From Roseateles sp. SL47 (GTDB taxonomy: Bacteria > Pseudomonadota > Gammaproteobacteria > Burkholderiales > Burkholderiaceae_C): 64,000 nt of DNA. A program made the position numbers and the translations under genes. The stretch lies in NCBI RefSeq assembly GCF_026625885.1, contig NZ_CP113068.1, positions 2,728,001 through 2,792,000 of the forward strand, in the 5' to 3' direction. The notes below the pieces were generated by a model. The model was not told the origin of the DNA, did no database searches, and saw only the letters and a program-made list of their open reading frames with translations. This document shows positions 42,767-51,823 of the stretch, in pieces. Each line of letters begins with the position of its first letter. Within the stretch, counting starts at the first letter, position 1.

Positions 42767-43864
42767 ATGTCTTCTCCGCTCCAAGCGACTCCCCAGACCG
42801 GCCGTCATGCGCCGGGTCATCCCTGGCGGGGCTTCATCTCCTATCTGACGCCGCAACGTCTGCTGCTCACCCTGGCCCTGGCCACGGTGGCCGCGCTGGC
42901 GCTGGACCCGATCTTCATCATCCCCTTCCCGGTGCTGTTGGGGCGCACCATGTTTGTTGGCATGCTGGCGCTGCTGGCGTTCTCCGCTGCCGGCCAATGG
43001 CCGCGACGTCTGCCCCGCTGGTGGGCCCGCTGGCTGTTCCAGGTGGTGGTGGTGGCGGCCGCCGTGCCGGTGGCCACGCTGGTGGTCTATCTGGTGGCGG
43101 TGGGGGGCGATCTGGCCAGCCTGGTCCAGTCCGAGGCCCGCAAGCTGGGCTTCATGTGGATTGCCGGCTCCGGGCTGGTGATGGGCCCCTTGCTCGCCAT
43201 GGGCGCGCTGTACCGCCAGCGCGATGCCGAAGCCCGCAGTCAGGCCCTGAGCTTCGAACTGGAGCGCAGCGAACTGGAACGCCAGGCGCTGGACGCCCGG
43301 CTGCGCCTGCTGCAGGCCCAGGTGGAACCGCACTTTCTGTTCAATACGCTGGCCAATATCCGGGCCCTGGTGGAAACCGGTTCGCCGCAGGCTGCGCCGG
43401 TGCTGCGTAGCCTGATTGCTTACCTGCGGGCAGCCATGCCGCGTCTGCAGGGGGAGAGCACCACGCTGGGTGATGAGGTGGCCCTGGTGCAGGCCTATCT
43501 GGAATTGATGCACCTGCGCATGCCGGACCGGCTGAGCTATGTGGTGGAGCTGTCCCCCGCGCTGAACGGCCTGCGCTTTCCGCCGATGGCGCTGCTGACG
43601 CTGGTGGAGAACGCGGTGCGCCACGGCATCGACCCCAGCGAAGAGGGCGGCCGTATCGACGTCGGCGGTGAGCAGCGGGAGGGCCGGGTACACCTCTGGG
43701 TGAGCGACACCGGGGGGGGCATGCAGCAGGACATGGGCGTGGGCACCGGCCTGCGCAATCTGCGGGAGCGGCTGACGCTGTTCTACGGGCTCTCGGCCTC
43801 CCTGGAACTCACCGAAAATCACCCGCACGGCTTGCGTGCGGAAGTCAGTTTTCCGCCGCCTTGA
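42767..43864 (+). CDS. LytS/YehU-type sensor histidine kinase
   Basis: The start at 42767 gives 365 residues. Four hydrophobic segments (about 28-50, 55-78, 90-112, 125-148) anchor the protein, then a coiled coil leads to the His_kinase domain: QVEPHFLFNTLANIRALVETG with phospho-His 189, then MALLTLVENAVRHGID (N box) and VSDTGGGM…GTGLRNLRERL (G boxes). The signal is unknown. The response regulator gene begins 15 bases after the stop, so the pair forms one operon. Confidence 0.9.
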   Translation: MSSPLQATPQTGRHAPGHPWRGFISYLTPQRLLLTLALATVAALALDPIFIIPFPVLLGRTMFVGMLALLAFSAAGQWPRRLPRWWARWLFQVVVVAAAVPVATLVVYLVAVGGDLASLVQSEARKLGFMWIAGSGLVMGPLLAMGALYRQRDAEARSQALSFELERSELERQALDARLRLLQAQVEPHFLFNTLANIRALVETGSPQAAPVLRSLIAYLRAAMPRLQGESTTLGDEVALVQAYLELMHLRMPDRLSYVVELSPALNGLRFPPMALLTLVENAVRHGIDPSEEGGRIDVGGEQREGRVHLWVSDTGGGMQQDMGVGTGLRNLRERLTLFYGLSASLELTENHPHGLRAEVSFPPP

Positions 43865-43878
43865 TTGGCCCCACCCCC

Positions 43879-44769
43879 ATGCGCGCCGCCACTGCCCCCA
43901 CCCCTCCGACCGCACTGATCGCTGATGATGAACCGCTGCTGCGTGACAGCCTGCAGCGCAGCCTGGCGCAGGCCTGGCCCGAACTGACGGTGGTGGCCCA
44001 GGCCCGCAATGGCCGGGAAGCGGTGGAACTCTTTGAACTGCACCGACCAGATGTGGCGTTTCTGGACGTGCATATGCCAGGGCTCAACGGCATGGACGCG
44101 GCCCGGCAGATTGCGCGTCAGGCGCAGATCGTTTTCGTGACCGCTTATCAGGACTACGCGCTGCAGGCCTTCGAGCGCGGCGCCATCGACTATCTGGTCA
44201 AGCCGATTGAAGAGAACCGCCTGGCGGATACGGTGCAGCGCTTGAAGGATCGGCTGTCGTCCGCTGCGTCCGCCGCCGCCCCGGTTGCGCTGGAGGCCGT
44301 GATCGAGGAGTTGGCGCGCCGCATGGCGCGGCCGGTGGCGGGCGGATGGGGCAGCGGCCTGCCCACGGTGCCATCCATGCCGGCAGTGCCCGCCTCCCCC
44401 GCAGCGGTGTCACCGATGGCGGGCGGGCTTGCGTCGGACACGGGGCCCTTGCAATGGATCCGGGCGTCGGTGGGGAGCACGCTGAAGCTGATTCCGGTCG
44501 ATGAAATTCTCTTCCTGCGCTCGGACGAGAAATACACCCTGGTGGCCACGGCCGATGGCGAGGCGTTGATCCGCACGCCCATTCGCGAACTGATCGAACG
44601 CCTGGACCCGCAGCGGTTTGTGCAGGTGCACCGGTCGGTGGTGGTCAACTTGCATGCCATCAGCCATGTCACCCGCGGCCCGAATGAGACGGCGGATCTG
44701 CATCTGAAGGCGCGGCCGGAAGTGCTGCCGGTGAGCCGCAGCTATCTGCACCTGTTCCGGCAGATGTGA
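43879..44769 (+). CDS. LytTR-type response regulator
   Basis: The 296-residue protein has a receiver domain (about 12-125; LIADDEPLLRDSLQRSL, phospho-Asp 63 in VAFLDVHMPGLNGMD, Lys in YLVKPIEENRL), a Ser/Ala/Pro linker, and a C-terminal LytTR DNA-binding domain (LKLIPVDEILFLRSDEKYTLVATADGEALIRTPIRELIERLDPQRFVQVHRSVVVNLHAI). A TTG 18 bases earlier would overlap the kinase stop; ATG 43879 is chosen. It works with the kinase upstream; target genes are not identifiable here. Confidence 0.9.
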   Translation: MRAATAPTPPTALIADDEPLLRDSLQRSLAQAWPELTVVAQARNGREAVELFELHRPDVAFLDVHMPGLNGMDAARQIARQAQIVFVTAYQDYALQAFERGAIDYLVKPIEENRLADTVQRLKDRLSSAASAAAPVALEAVIEELARRMARPVAGGWGSGLPTVPSMPAVPASPAAVSPMAGGLASDTGPLQWIRASVGSTLKLIPVDEILFLRSDEKYTLVATADGEALIRTPIRELIERLDPQRFVQVHRSVVVNLHAISHVTRGPNETADLHLKARPEVLPVSRSYLHLFRQM

Positions 44770-44789
44770 GGCGGCGCCGGTGCCTCGCA

Positions 44790-44985
44790 GCCCGGCGCCT
44801 CAATGCAACCGTTCAACGTAACCGTTCAACGCAACGGTGCAACGCAGCCAGCGGCTCACTGCAGCGGACCCACGCACAGCGGCTCCCTGCAGCCGCCCAA
44901 CGCAGCCGCCCAACGCAGCCGCTCAACGCAGCGGCTCAGCTCAGCGGATCAGCTCAGCGGATCAACGGCTCAGCGGCTGCGTCCG
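44790..44985. repeat. Short degenerate tandem repeats after the regulator
   Basis: The region between the convergent regulator and aminopeptidase genes has repeats of AACGCAGC, CGTTCAACG and GGATCAGCTCAGC in direct arrays. The end of the aminopeptidase frame (from 44962) reaches into it. No terminator hairpin stands out. It looks like expanded simple sequence and is not in a recognisable element. Confidence 0.6.
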
Positions 44986-46779
44986 CGCATTCAGCCAGGC
45001 CAGCGCGTCCCCCTGCACCAGCGGAGCCAGACGACGGCCCACCTCTTCGTGGTAGCGGTTCAGCCACACGAGCTCTTCGTCCGACAACAGCGACACCTCG
45101 ATGCAGCGGGTATCGATCGGGCACAGCGTCAGCGTTTCAAACGCCAGCATCTCGCCGAACTGACCGTTCTCCGGCGTGTCGTGCTGGACATTGAGCACCA
45201 AATTCTCGATACGCACGCCCCACTGGTTGGGACGGTACAGACCCGGTTCGATCGAGGTGATCATGCCCGGCTCCATGGCCATGTTGGCGTCCGGCACCGC
45301 CTTGGAGATGCTCTGCGGACCTTCATGCACATTCATGAAATAGCCGACGCCGTGGCCGGTGCCATGGCCGTAGTCCAGGCCATGGGCCCACAGCGGTGCG
45401 CGGGCGATGGCGTCCAGCATCGGGCTCAGGGTGCCGCGCGGGAACACGGTGCGAGACAGCGCGATGGTGCCCTTGAGCACCAGCGTGTAGTCGCGCCGCT
45501 GCGCGTCCGACACGGTGCCGATGGGCCACACGCGGGTGATGTCGGTGGTGCCGCCGAGGTACTGGCCGCCGGAGTCGATCAGCAGCAGGCCGTTGCCCTT
45601 GATCTCGGCGTACAGCTCCGGCAGCGCACGGTAGTGGGGCAGGGCGCCATTGGCGTTAAAGCCGGCAATGGTGGAGAAGGACAGGCCGACAAAACCGGGC
45701 CGCTTGGCACGTTCCGCGCTCAGGTGTTCATCCACCTTCAGCTCGTCCAGCGGTTCGCCGCGCGCCAGTGCGGCTTCGAACCAGGCATAAAACGCGCACA
45801 TGGCCGCGCCGTCCTGCTCCATGGCCTCGCGCACATATTGAGCCTCAGCCGCGTTTTTGCGGCTCTTGAACAGGGTGCTCGGATTGATGGCTTCCACCAC
45901 GCGGGTGGGTGGGGGCAGGGCCTCGCGCAGGCCCAGCGTGACGCGACGCGGATCGATCAGCACTTGCGCGGACAACGGCACCTGGGCCAATGCCGCACGG
46001 ACGTCCGCATACGGCTTCACCTGCACCCCATCGGCCGCCAGGCGTGCGCTCAAGGCCGCATCGATCTTGCCCGGTTGCACAAACAGCGTGGCGGCATCGG
46101 CGCTCAGCAGCGCATGGGCCACAAACACCGGGTTGTAGCTCACGTCTGAACCGCGCAGGTTGAACAGCCAGGCCACATCGTCCACGCTGGAAATCAGATG
46201 GTGGGTGGCACCATGACGGGCCATGGCCTCACGGACCTGGGCCAGTTTGTCCGCACGGCTCACGGTGGCCTGGGGGGGCGCATGTTCATACACCGGCGCT
46301 TCCGGCAGACCGGGGCGGTTCTCCCAGGTCTGCTCCAGCAGATCCAGATCAGTATTGATGCGAACCTGACGCGGGGTGAGCGCATTGCGCAGCATCTGCG
46401 CCACCGCCAGCCCCAGCACCTGGCCATCCACCACCAGGGTCTGACCCGGCTGCAGCTTTTCGGCGAGCCAGCCGATGTGGTGCGTGGCCGCGCCGGTGGG
46501 GATCTTGAACAGCGAGATGCCGCTGCCATCGAGTTCACGCTCGGCCTGGGTCCAGTAGCGGCTGTCCGCAAACAGCACGGCTTCGTCCCGGGTCACCACC
46601 AGGGTGCCCATCGAGCCGGTAAAGCCGGACAGCCATTCGCGGCCCTGCCAGCGCTCCGGCAGGTATTCCGACAGATGCGGGTCGGCGGAGGGCACCAGGA
46701 TGGCGTGGGCATCGGCATCGCGCAAAGCGTCCCGCAGGCGGGAGATGCGCAGCTTGATCTGGGAAATGCGGGAATCCAT
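44962..46779 (-). CDS. M24B-family aminopeptidase P (Xaa-Pro aminopeptidase)
   Basis: The start at 46779 gives 605 residues; the longer frame to 46884 is unlikely. Two creatinase-like N-terminal domains (about 1-300) precede the metal domain. Metal ligands are visible in DSGGQYLGGTTDITRVW (two Asp), GTGHGVGYFMNVHEG (His), EPGLY (Glu) and IENLVLN (Glu). It should cut N-terminal residues before Pro; the three-domain length fits the long bacterial/eukaryotic-like form, not E. coli PepP. It lies 111 bases downstream of kynA on the same strand. Confidence 0.9.
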   Translation of the reverse strand: MDSRISQIKLRISRLRDALRDADAHAILVPSADPHLSEYLPERWQGREWLSGFTGSMGTLVVTRDEAVLFADSRYWTQAERELDGSGISLFKIPTGAATHHIGWLAEKLQPGQTLVVDGQVLGLAVAQMLRNALTPRQVRINTDLDLLEQTWENRPGLPEAPVYEHAPPQATVSRADKLAQVREAMARHGATHHLISSVDDVAWLFNLRGSDVSYNPVFVAHALLSADAATLFVQPGKIDAALSARLAADGVQVKPYADVRAALAQVPLSAQVLIDPRRVTLGLREALPPPTRVVEAINPSTLFKSRKNAAEAQYVREAMEQDGAAMCAFYAWFEAALARGEPLDELKVDEHLSAERAKRPGFVGLSFSTIAGFNANGALPHYRALPELYAEIKGNGLLLIDSGGQYLGGTTDITRVWPIGTVSDAQRRDYTLVLKGTIALSRTVFPRGTLSPMLDAIARAPLWAHGLDYGHGTGHGVGYFMNVHEGPQSISKAVPDANMAMEPGMITSIEPGLYRPNQWGVRIENLVLNVQHDTPENGQFGEMLAFETLTLCPIDTRCIEVSLLSDEELVWLNRYHEEVGRRLAPLVQGDALAWLNARTQPLSR

Positions 46780-46890
46780 GGGCGGGCCTCGTGAGCTGCA
46801 ACAACGTGGCCCGATTGTAGAAGCGGACCCCGCCCCATGCGGGTTGGCATGGTCGTCCGCGGGCGTTGGGCCGGCGGACTTCACGTCTGT

Positions 46891-47772
46891 TCACAATTCC
46901 GTACGCAGCGCCCACAGTTCGGGAAACAGCACCACATCCAGCATCTTGCGCAGATAGCTCACGCCACCGGTGCCGCCGGTGCCGCGCTTGAAGCCGATCA
47001 CCCGCTCCACGGTGGTGACGTGGCGGAAGCGCCAGAGCCGGAAGGCGTCTTCCAGATCCACCAGCTCCTCTCCCATCTGGTAGAGATCCCAATACTGCTT
47101 AGGGTCGCGGTAGACCTGCAGCCAGGCCGCCTTGACGCCGTCGTCGGCCGCATACGGTTGGGTCCAGTCCCGGGTGAGGTGGGTGGAGGGCACCTCAATG
47201 CCGCGGCGTTGCATCAGCTGCAGGGTTTCGTCATACAGGGAAGGCGCCTCGTAAGCCGCCTGCACCTCGGCCAGCAGGGCAGGGCGATGCGCATGCGGCT
47301 TGAGCATGGCGGCATTCTTGTTGCCCAGCATGAATTCGATGCGGCGGTATTGCGCGCTCTGGAAACCGCTGCTGTTGGAGAGATACGGCCGGATGGCGGA
47401 GTACTCGGGCGGCGTCATGGTGCCCAGCACATCCCAGGCATGCACCAATTGCTCCATGATGCGGGACACCCGTGCCAGCATCTTGAAGGCTTCGGGCAAC
47501 TGGTCGGCCGCCACCTGCGTCACGGCGCCCTGCAACTCATGCAGCATCAGCTTCATCCACAGCTCCGAGGTCTGGTGCTGGATGATGAAGAGCATCTCGT
47601 TGTGGTCGGGCGAGAGCGGATGCTGGGCCGTCAGCACCTGGTCCAGGTGCAGATAGTCTCCATAGCTCATGTCGCGGGAGAAATCGAGCTGCGCGCCTTC
47701 TTCCTGCACGATGCGTTCGGTGGCGCCGGCCGGGGTGGGGGCACCGTTCTGGGCGTGGTGGGGGCAAGTCAT
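46891..47772 (-). CDS. kynA: Tryptophan 2,3-dioxygenase
   Basis: The start at 47772 ([10 protein letters not shown]…) gives 293 residues; this overlaps the kynU stop by 4 bases. It opens the indole ring of L-tryptophan to N-formylkynurenine using haem. Conserved parts are [71 protein letters not shown], and [28 protein letters not shown], which holds the haem-binding His and the active-site loop. It is the last of the kynB-kynU-kynA genes. Confidence 0.95.
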   Translation of the reverse strand: MTCPHHAQNGAPTPAGATERIVQEEGAQLDFSRDMSYGDYLHLDQVLTAQHPLSPDHNEMLFIIQHQTSELWMKLMLHELQGAVTQVAADQLPEAFKMLARVSRIMEQLVHAWDVLGTMTPPEYSAIRPYLSNSSGFQSAQYRRIEFMLGNKNAAMLKPHAHRPALLAEVQAAYEAPSLYDETLQLMQRRGIEVPSTHLTRDWTQPYAADDGVKAAWLQVYRDPKQYWDLYQMGEELVDLEDAFRLWRFRHVTTVERVIGFKRGTGGTGGVSYLRKMLDVVLFPELWALRTEL

Positions 47773-49067
47773 GTCACGGCCGCCTTCTGGTTGAAACGGG
47801 CTTCGCGCCATTCTTCGCGGGTCAGGACCTGATGCAGATGCTCAACGGCATCGAAGACATCGGCAAAACCCACATACAGGGGCGTGAAGCCAAAGCGCAG
47901 GATGTGCGGCACCTGGTCCAGGCGCGACGCATCCCCGGCACGGTAGTCACCGATCACGCCGCGTTCGATCAAGGCCTGCACCACGGCATAACTGGCGTGT
48001 TCCAGCGGCGGCTTCAGCGCCAGGCAGACCTGGCTGCCGCGCCGCTCGGCTTCACGCGGCGACACCACCGTCACCCCCAGCGCGCCGCAGCGGTCCTCGG
48101 CCAGCCGGGCAAACAGCTCGGTCAGCGCCAGGGACTTGACTCGCAGCGCCGCCATGCCGCCCAGCGGCTCGGCGGCCAGCAGCGTGTCCACGCCGCATTC
48201 CAGAGCCGCCATCGACAGCACCGGAGGGGTGCCGCAGATGTAGCGGCGGATGCCCGGGGCGGGGCGGTAGTCGGGGGTGAATTCAAACGGCGAGGCATGA
48301 CCCATCCAGCCGGACAGGGGCTGCCAGAAACGGTCGGCATGGCGCGGATGGGCCCAGACAAACGCCGGAGCCCCCGGGCCACCGTTGAGGTATTTGTAGC
48401 CGCAACCGATGGCGAAGTCCGCATGGGCGCCGGTCAGGTCCACCGGCACGGCACCGGCCGAGTGGGCCAGGTCCCAGATGGTCAACGCACCGGCTTCATG
48501 GGCCGCGTGGGTCAGGGCCGCCATGTCGTGCCAGGCGCCGGTGCGGTAGTTCACCTCGGTGATCATCAGCACGGCGAGCTCGTCATTGAGATGGGCCGCG
48601 ATCTCTTCCGGGCTGTCCACCAGCACCAGCCGCATGCCGTATTGCTCGGCAATGCTCTGGCCGATGTAGAGATCGGTGGGGAAGTTGCTGCGCTCGGAGA
48701 CGATGGCCGTGCGGTGTGGCGCATCCGCCTTGATCATCCGCACAGCGGCGGTGAGCACCTTGTAGAGGTTCAGCGAGGTGGAATCCGCCACCACCACTTC
48801 ACCCGGCCCCGCCCCGATCAGGCGGGCAATCTTGTCGCCGATGCGTGTGGGCAGGTCGATCCAGCCGGCGGTGTTCCAGCTCTTGATCAGGTCCTGGCCC
48901 CATTCCTGGGTGAGCACCTGCTGGACACGCGCCGAAGTGGCCACGGGCATGGCGCCGAGGGAGTTGCCGTCCAGATAGATCACGCCGGGCGGCAGCAGCA
49001 TCTGTTGCCGCAACGGGGCCAGTGGGTCGGCCGCATCCAGGGCCTGGCAGTCTTGTCGTGTGGTCAT
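47769..49067 (-). CDS. kynU: Kynureninase
   Basis: The start at 49067 ([41 protein letters not shown]…) gives 432 residues; the longer frame has a poor N-terminus. It is a PLP enzyme that splits kynurenine to anthranilate and alanine. Landmarks are [37 protein letters not shown], and the PLP Lys in [17 protein letters not shown]. It lies 90 bases after kynB and overlaps kynA. Confidence 0.95.
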   Translation of the reverse strand: MTTRQDCQALDAADPLAPLRQQMLLPPGVIYLDGNSLGAMPVATSARVQQVLTQEWGQDLIKSWNTAGWIDLPTRIGDKIARLIGAGPGEVVVADSTSLNLYKVLTAAVRMIKADAPHRTAIVSERSNFPTDLYIGQSIAEQYGMRLVLVDSPEEIAAHLNDELAVLMITEVNYRTGAWHDMAALTHAAHEAGALTIWDLAHSAGAVPVDLTGAHADFAIGCGYKYLNGGPGAPAFVWAHPRHADRFWQPLSGWMGHASPFEFTPDYRPAPGIRRYICGTPPVLSMAALECGVDTLLAAEPLGGMAALRVKSLALTELFARLAEDRCGALGVTVVSPREAERRGSQVCLALKPPLEHASYAVVQALIERGVIGDYRAGDASRLDQVPHILRFGFTPLYVGFADVFDAVEHLHQVLTREEWREARFNQKAAVT

Positions 49068-49157
49068 GGGCAATGCAGTGGAAAAACGAGGGGAGATGGC
49101 GCGGGGGGGCGCAGCTGGGTGGAGTAGCGGCGCCCCCTGCACCGTACGGTAAGGTGG

Positions 49158-49787
49158 CTACAGCGCTCGCAGCACCGCGCGCACCGGCGACGCGCAGGCC
49201 CCCGCCAGCTTGAGCGGCAAGGCGATCAGCTCATAGTCGCCTTCGGGCACGTCGTCCAGCACCAGGTTCTCCAGCACGCGCAGGTCCAGGCGCAGCAGTT
49301 GCTGGTGACTGTCCAGCGTCTTGCTGGAGGCCGGGTCCACCGAGGGCGTGTCCAGGCCGATCAGGCGCACACCGCGGGCCGCCAGCCATGCCACCGTCTC
49401 CGGCGCAAAGGCGCTGAAATCCGGATTCCAGGTGGTGTCGGCCTTCTTGTTGCAACGCACCAGCACACGCGCGGGCAGGTCCTGCTCGGCATGGGCCAGA
49501 TGCTCGATGCGGATCAGCGGACCGCAGCCGATGGCATGGATCACCCGGCACGGGCCGAGGTAGGCGTCCAGCGCAACATCCGCCGCCGCAGGCGCACCGT
49601 TGGCATAGTGCAGCGGGGCATCCGCATGGGCGCCCACATGCGGCGACAAGGTGATGGCGCTCAGGTTCACCGGACAGTCCGGCGACAGCCGCGCCGTCCA
49701 GCGCAGGGCATACGGTTCGTCGCCGGGGAAGATCGGCGCATCCGGTGCAATCACCGGCGAGATGTCCCAAAGGGTCTTGTGGCTCAT
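49158..49787 (-). CDS. kynB: Kynurenine formamidase
   Basis: Start at 49787 (MSHKTLWDISPVIAPDAPIFPGDEPY…) gives 209 residues. It hydrolyses N-formylkynurenine to kynurenine. The cyclase-like metal motif is SPHVGAHADAPLHY (usual HxGTHxDxPxH with Ala for Thr), and GDEPYALRWTARLSPDCPVNLSAITLS and LIGLDTPSVDP are also typical. It is the first gene of the tryptophan-to-anthranilate operon; no kynR regulator is seen in the 200 bases upstream. Confidence 0.95.
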   Translation of the reverse strand: MSHKTLWDISPVIAPDAPIFPGDEPYALRWTARLSPDCPVNLSAITLSPHVGAHADAPLHYANGAPAAADVALDAYLGPCRVIHAIGCGPLIRIEHLAHAEQDLPARVLVRCNKKADTTWNPDFSAFAPETVAWLAARGVRLIGLDTPSVDPASSKTLDSHQQLLRLDLRVLENLVLDDVPEGDYELIALPLKLAGACASPVRAVLRAL

Positions 49788-50014
49788 GTCGGAGGCCCGG
49801 GAGCGTGGATGCACCGGGCAACGGCGCGCACCTTATCGTGGGCGCCGGACCCGTGGTGTCGGTTAATTCCAACAAGGCGCGAGGGATTCTGCAAGTGGGG
49901 GCTTGTTGTCATTCGCCGCCCGGGGTGGGGGGCGAGCGGCTTGCCAGCCTCGTGTCAGGCAACGCAGCGGGCAGGCAGATACGCTTGGCCCCAAACGCCC
50001 AGGGAGGGAGTTCC

Positions 50015-50446
50015 ATGCAGCCTGTCTTTGAACGTGAGACGCGGGTGCGCTTCGGCCATTGCGACCCGTCCGGCATTGTGTTTTTCCCGCGCTACTTCGA
50101 CCTGCTCCAGCTGTTTGTGGAAGACTGGTTTACCGATGGATTGGGCGTCCGGTATGCATCCTTGCTGGACGAGCGGCGCATCGCCCTGCCTTCGGTGCAA
50201 TTGCAGACCCGTTTTGAGCGGTCCAGCCGGCAAGGTGAAGTGCTGACGCAGCGCTTGTGGATCGAACGTGTCGGCCGGCGTTCACTGACGCTGCGGATGA
50301 GCTTTGACGGGCCGGAAGGCACTCGGGTGGCCTTTGGTCAGGTGCTGGTCTGTACCTCCATGCAGACCCACCTGTCGCAGCCGTTCCCGGAAGACGTGCG
50401 CAGTGCGCTGGTGAAAGCGGTGCAGGCGGTGCAGGGCGGATCCTGA
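50015..50446 (+). CDS. Acyl-CoA thioesterase (YbgC/4HBT family)
   Basis: ATG 50015 lies just after AGGGAGGGAG, and longer frames upstream lack it. The 143-residue protein opens [33 protein letters not shown], where the Asp of [14 protein letters not shown] is the catalytic residue of the hotdog-fold 4HBT family. It should hydrolyse an acyl-CoA; the substrate is unknown. It is followed by glutaryl-CoA dehydrogenase after 118 bases, so a role in the same acyl-CoA pathway is possible. Confidence 0.85.
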   Translation: MQPVFERETRVRFGHCDPSGIVFFPRYFDLLQLFVEDWFTDGLGVRYASLLDERRIALPSVQLQTRFERSSRQGEVLTQRLWIERVGRRSLTLRMSFDGPEGTRVAFGQVLVCTSMQTHLSQPFPEDVRSALVKAVQAVQGGS

Positions 50447-50564
50447 GCAGTCCATCATCATGGAATGGGCCGGTTGGCATGGTGGCGACACGTTGGGCCG
50501 CCAGTCCGCACTACCATGCAGCATGGCGGCTGCTGCAGGCGCCGCGTCATTGAGAGAGACCACC

Positions 50565-51794
50565 ATGAGCCTGACCCCCACCCCCTCGAATCCGGCGCAG
50601 ACCCCGAAGGTGTCCAAGCCGCCCAAGGCGCACTTTCACTGGGATGACCCGCTGCTGCTGGATCAACAGCTGACCGACGACGAGCGCGCGGTGCGCGAGG
50701 CGGCCCAGGCCTATTGCCAGGACCGTCTGGCCCCGCGCGTGGTCGAGGCGTTCCGGCATGAAAAGACCGATGCCAGCATCTTCCGGGAAATGGGAGAGTT
50801 GGGCTTGCTGGGGGCGACCATCCCCGACACCTACGGCGGCGCCGGCCTGAACTACGTCTGTTATGGCCTGATCGCGCGTGAAGTGGAGCGGGTGGACAGC
50901 GGATATCGCTCCATGATGAGCGTGCAAAGCTCCCTGGTCATGGTGCCGATTCACGAATTCGGCAATGAGGCGACCCGCCAGAAATATCTGCCGAAGCTGG
51001 CCAGCGGCGAGTGGATCGGCTGCTTCGGCCTGACCGAACCCAACCATGGCTCCGACCCCGCCTCGATGGTGACGCGGGCGAAGAAGGTGGAGGGCGGCTA
51101 CTCGCTGAGCGGCAGCAAGATGTGGATCACCAACAGCCCGATCGCCGATGTGTTTGTGGTGTGGGCCAAGGATGATGAAGGGCAGATCCGCGGCTTTGTC
51201 CTGGAGAAGGGCTGGAAGGGCTTGAGCGCCCCCGCCATCCACGGCAAGGTGGGCCTGCGTGCCTCCATCACCGGCGAGATCGTGATGGACGGTGTGTTCT
51301 GCCCCGAAGAGAACGCCTTCCCTGACGTGCGAGGCCTGAAGGGCCCCTTCACCTGCCTCAACAGCGCCCGCTACGGCATTGCCTGGGGCGCGCTGGGGGC
51401 GGCCGAGAACTGCTGGTTCACCGCCCGCCAATATGTGCTGGACCGTCACCAGTTCGGCAAGCCGCTGGCGGCGAACCAGCTGGTGCAGAAGAAGCTGGCG
51501 GACATGCAGACCGACATCACCCTGGGCCTGCAAGGCTGTCTGCGCTTGGGCCGCATGAAGGACGAGGGCACGGCGGCGGTGGAAATCACCTCCATCATGA
51601 AGCGCAACAGCTGCGGCAAGGCGCTGGAGATTGCCCGTGTCGCGCGTGACATGCTGGGGGGCAACGGCATCAGCGATGAATTCGGCATCGCGCGGCATCT
51701 GGTCAACCTGGAGGTGGTCAACACTTATGAGGGCACGCACGACATTCATGCGCTGATCCTCGGGCGGGCTCAGACCGGCATCGCGGCGTTCTGA
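50565..51794 (+). CDS. gcdH: Glutaryl-CoA dehydrogenase
   Basis: The start at 50565 gives 409 residues; an upstream in-frame start has a long unrelated leader. The FAD enzyme oxidises and decarboxylates glutaryl-CoA to crotonyl-CoA in lysine/tryptophan breakdown. Features are the GCDH-type [78 protein letters not shown], and the catalytic Glu 389 in [18 protein letters not shown]. Its neighbour kyn genes break tryptophan to anthranilate, not glutaryl-CoA. Confidence 0.93.
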   Translation: MSLTPTPSNPAQTPKVSKPPKAHFHWDDPLLLDQQLTDDERAVREAAQAYCQDRLAPRVVEAFRHEKTDASIFREMGELGLLGATIPDTYGGAGLNYVCYGLIAREVERVDSGYRSMMSVQSSLVMVPIHEFGNEATRQKYLPKLASGEWIGCFGLTEPNHGSDPASMVTRAKKVEGGYSLSGSKMWITNSPIADVFVVWAKDDEGQIRGFVLEKGWKGLSAPAIHGKVGLRASITGEIVMDGVFCPEENAFPDVRGLKGPFTCLNSARYGIAWGALGAAENCWFTARQYVLDRHQFGKPLAANQLVQKKLADMQTDITLGLQGCLRLGRMKDEGTAAVEITSIMKRNSCGKALEIARVARDMLGGNGISDEFGIARHLVNLEVVNTYEGTHDIHALILGRAQTGIAAF

Positions 51795-51823
51795 GCCCGG
51801 GGACCTTCCGCCCTCCGACCCCC

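Noticed and set aside
46784..46884. Longer N-terminus for the aminopeptidase
   Set aside because: The added 35 residues are not family-like, and the start at 46779 fits the conserved N-terminus.
47832..49127. A 431-codon + strand frame opposite kynU
   Set aside because: It mirrors kynU, which has complete PLP-enzyme motifs, and has no domain of its own.
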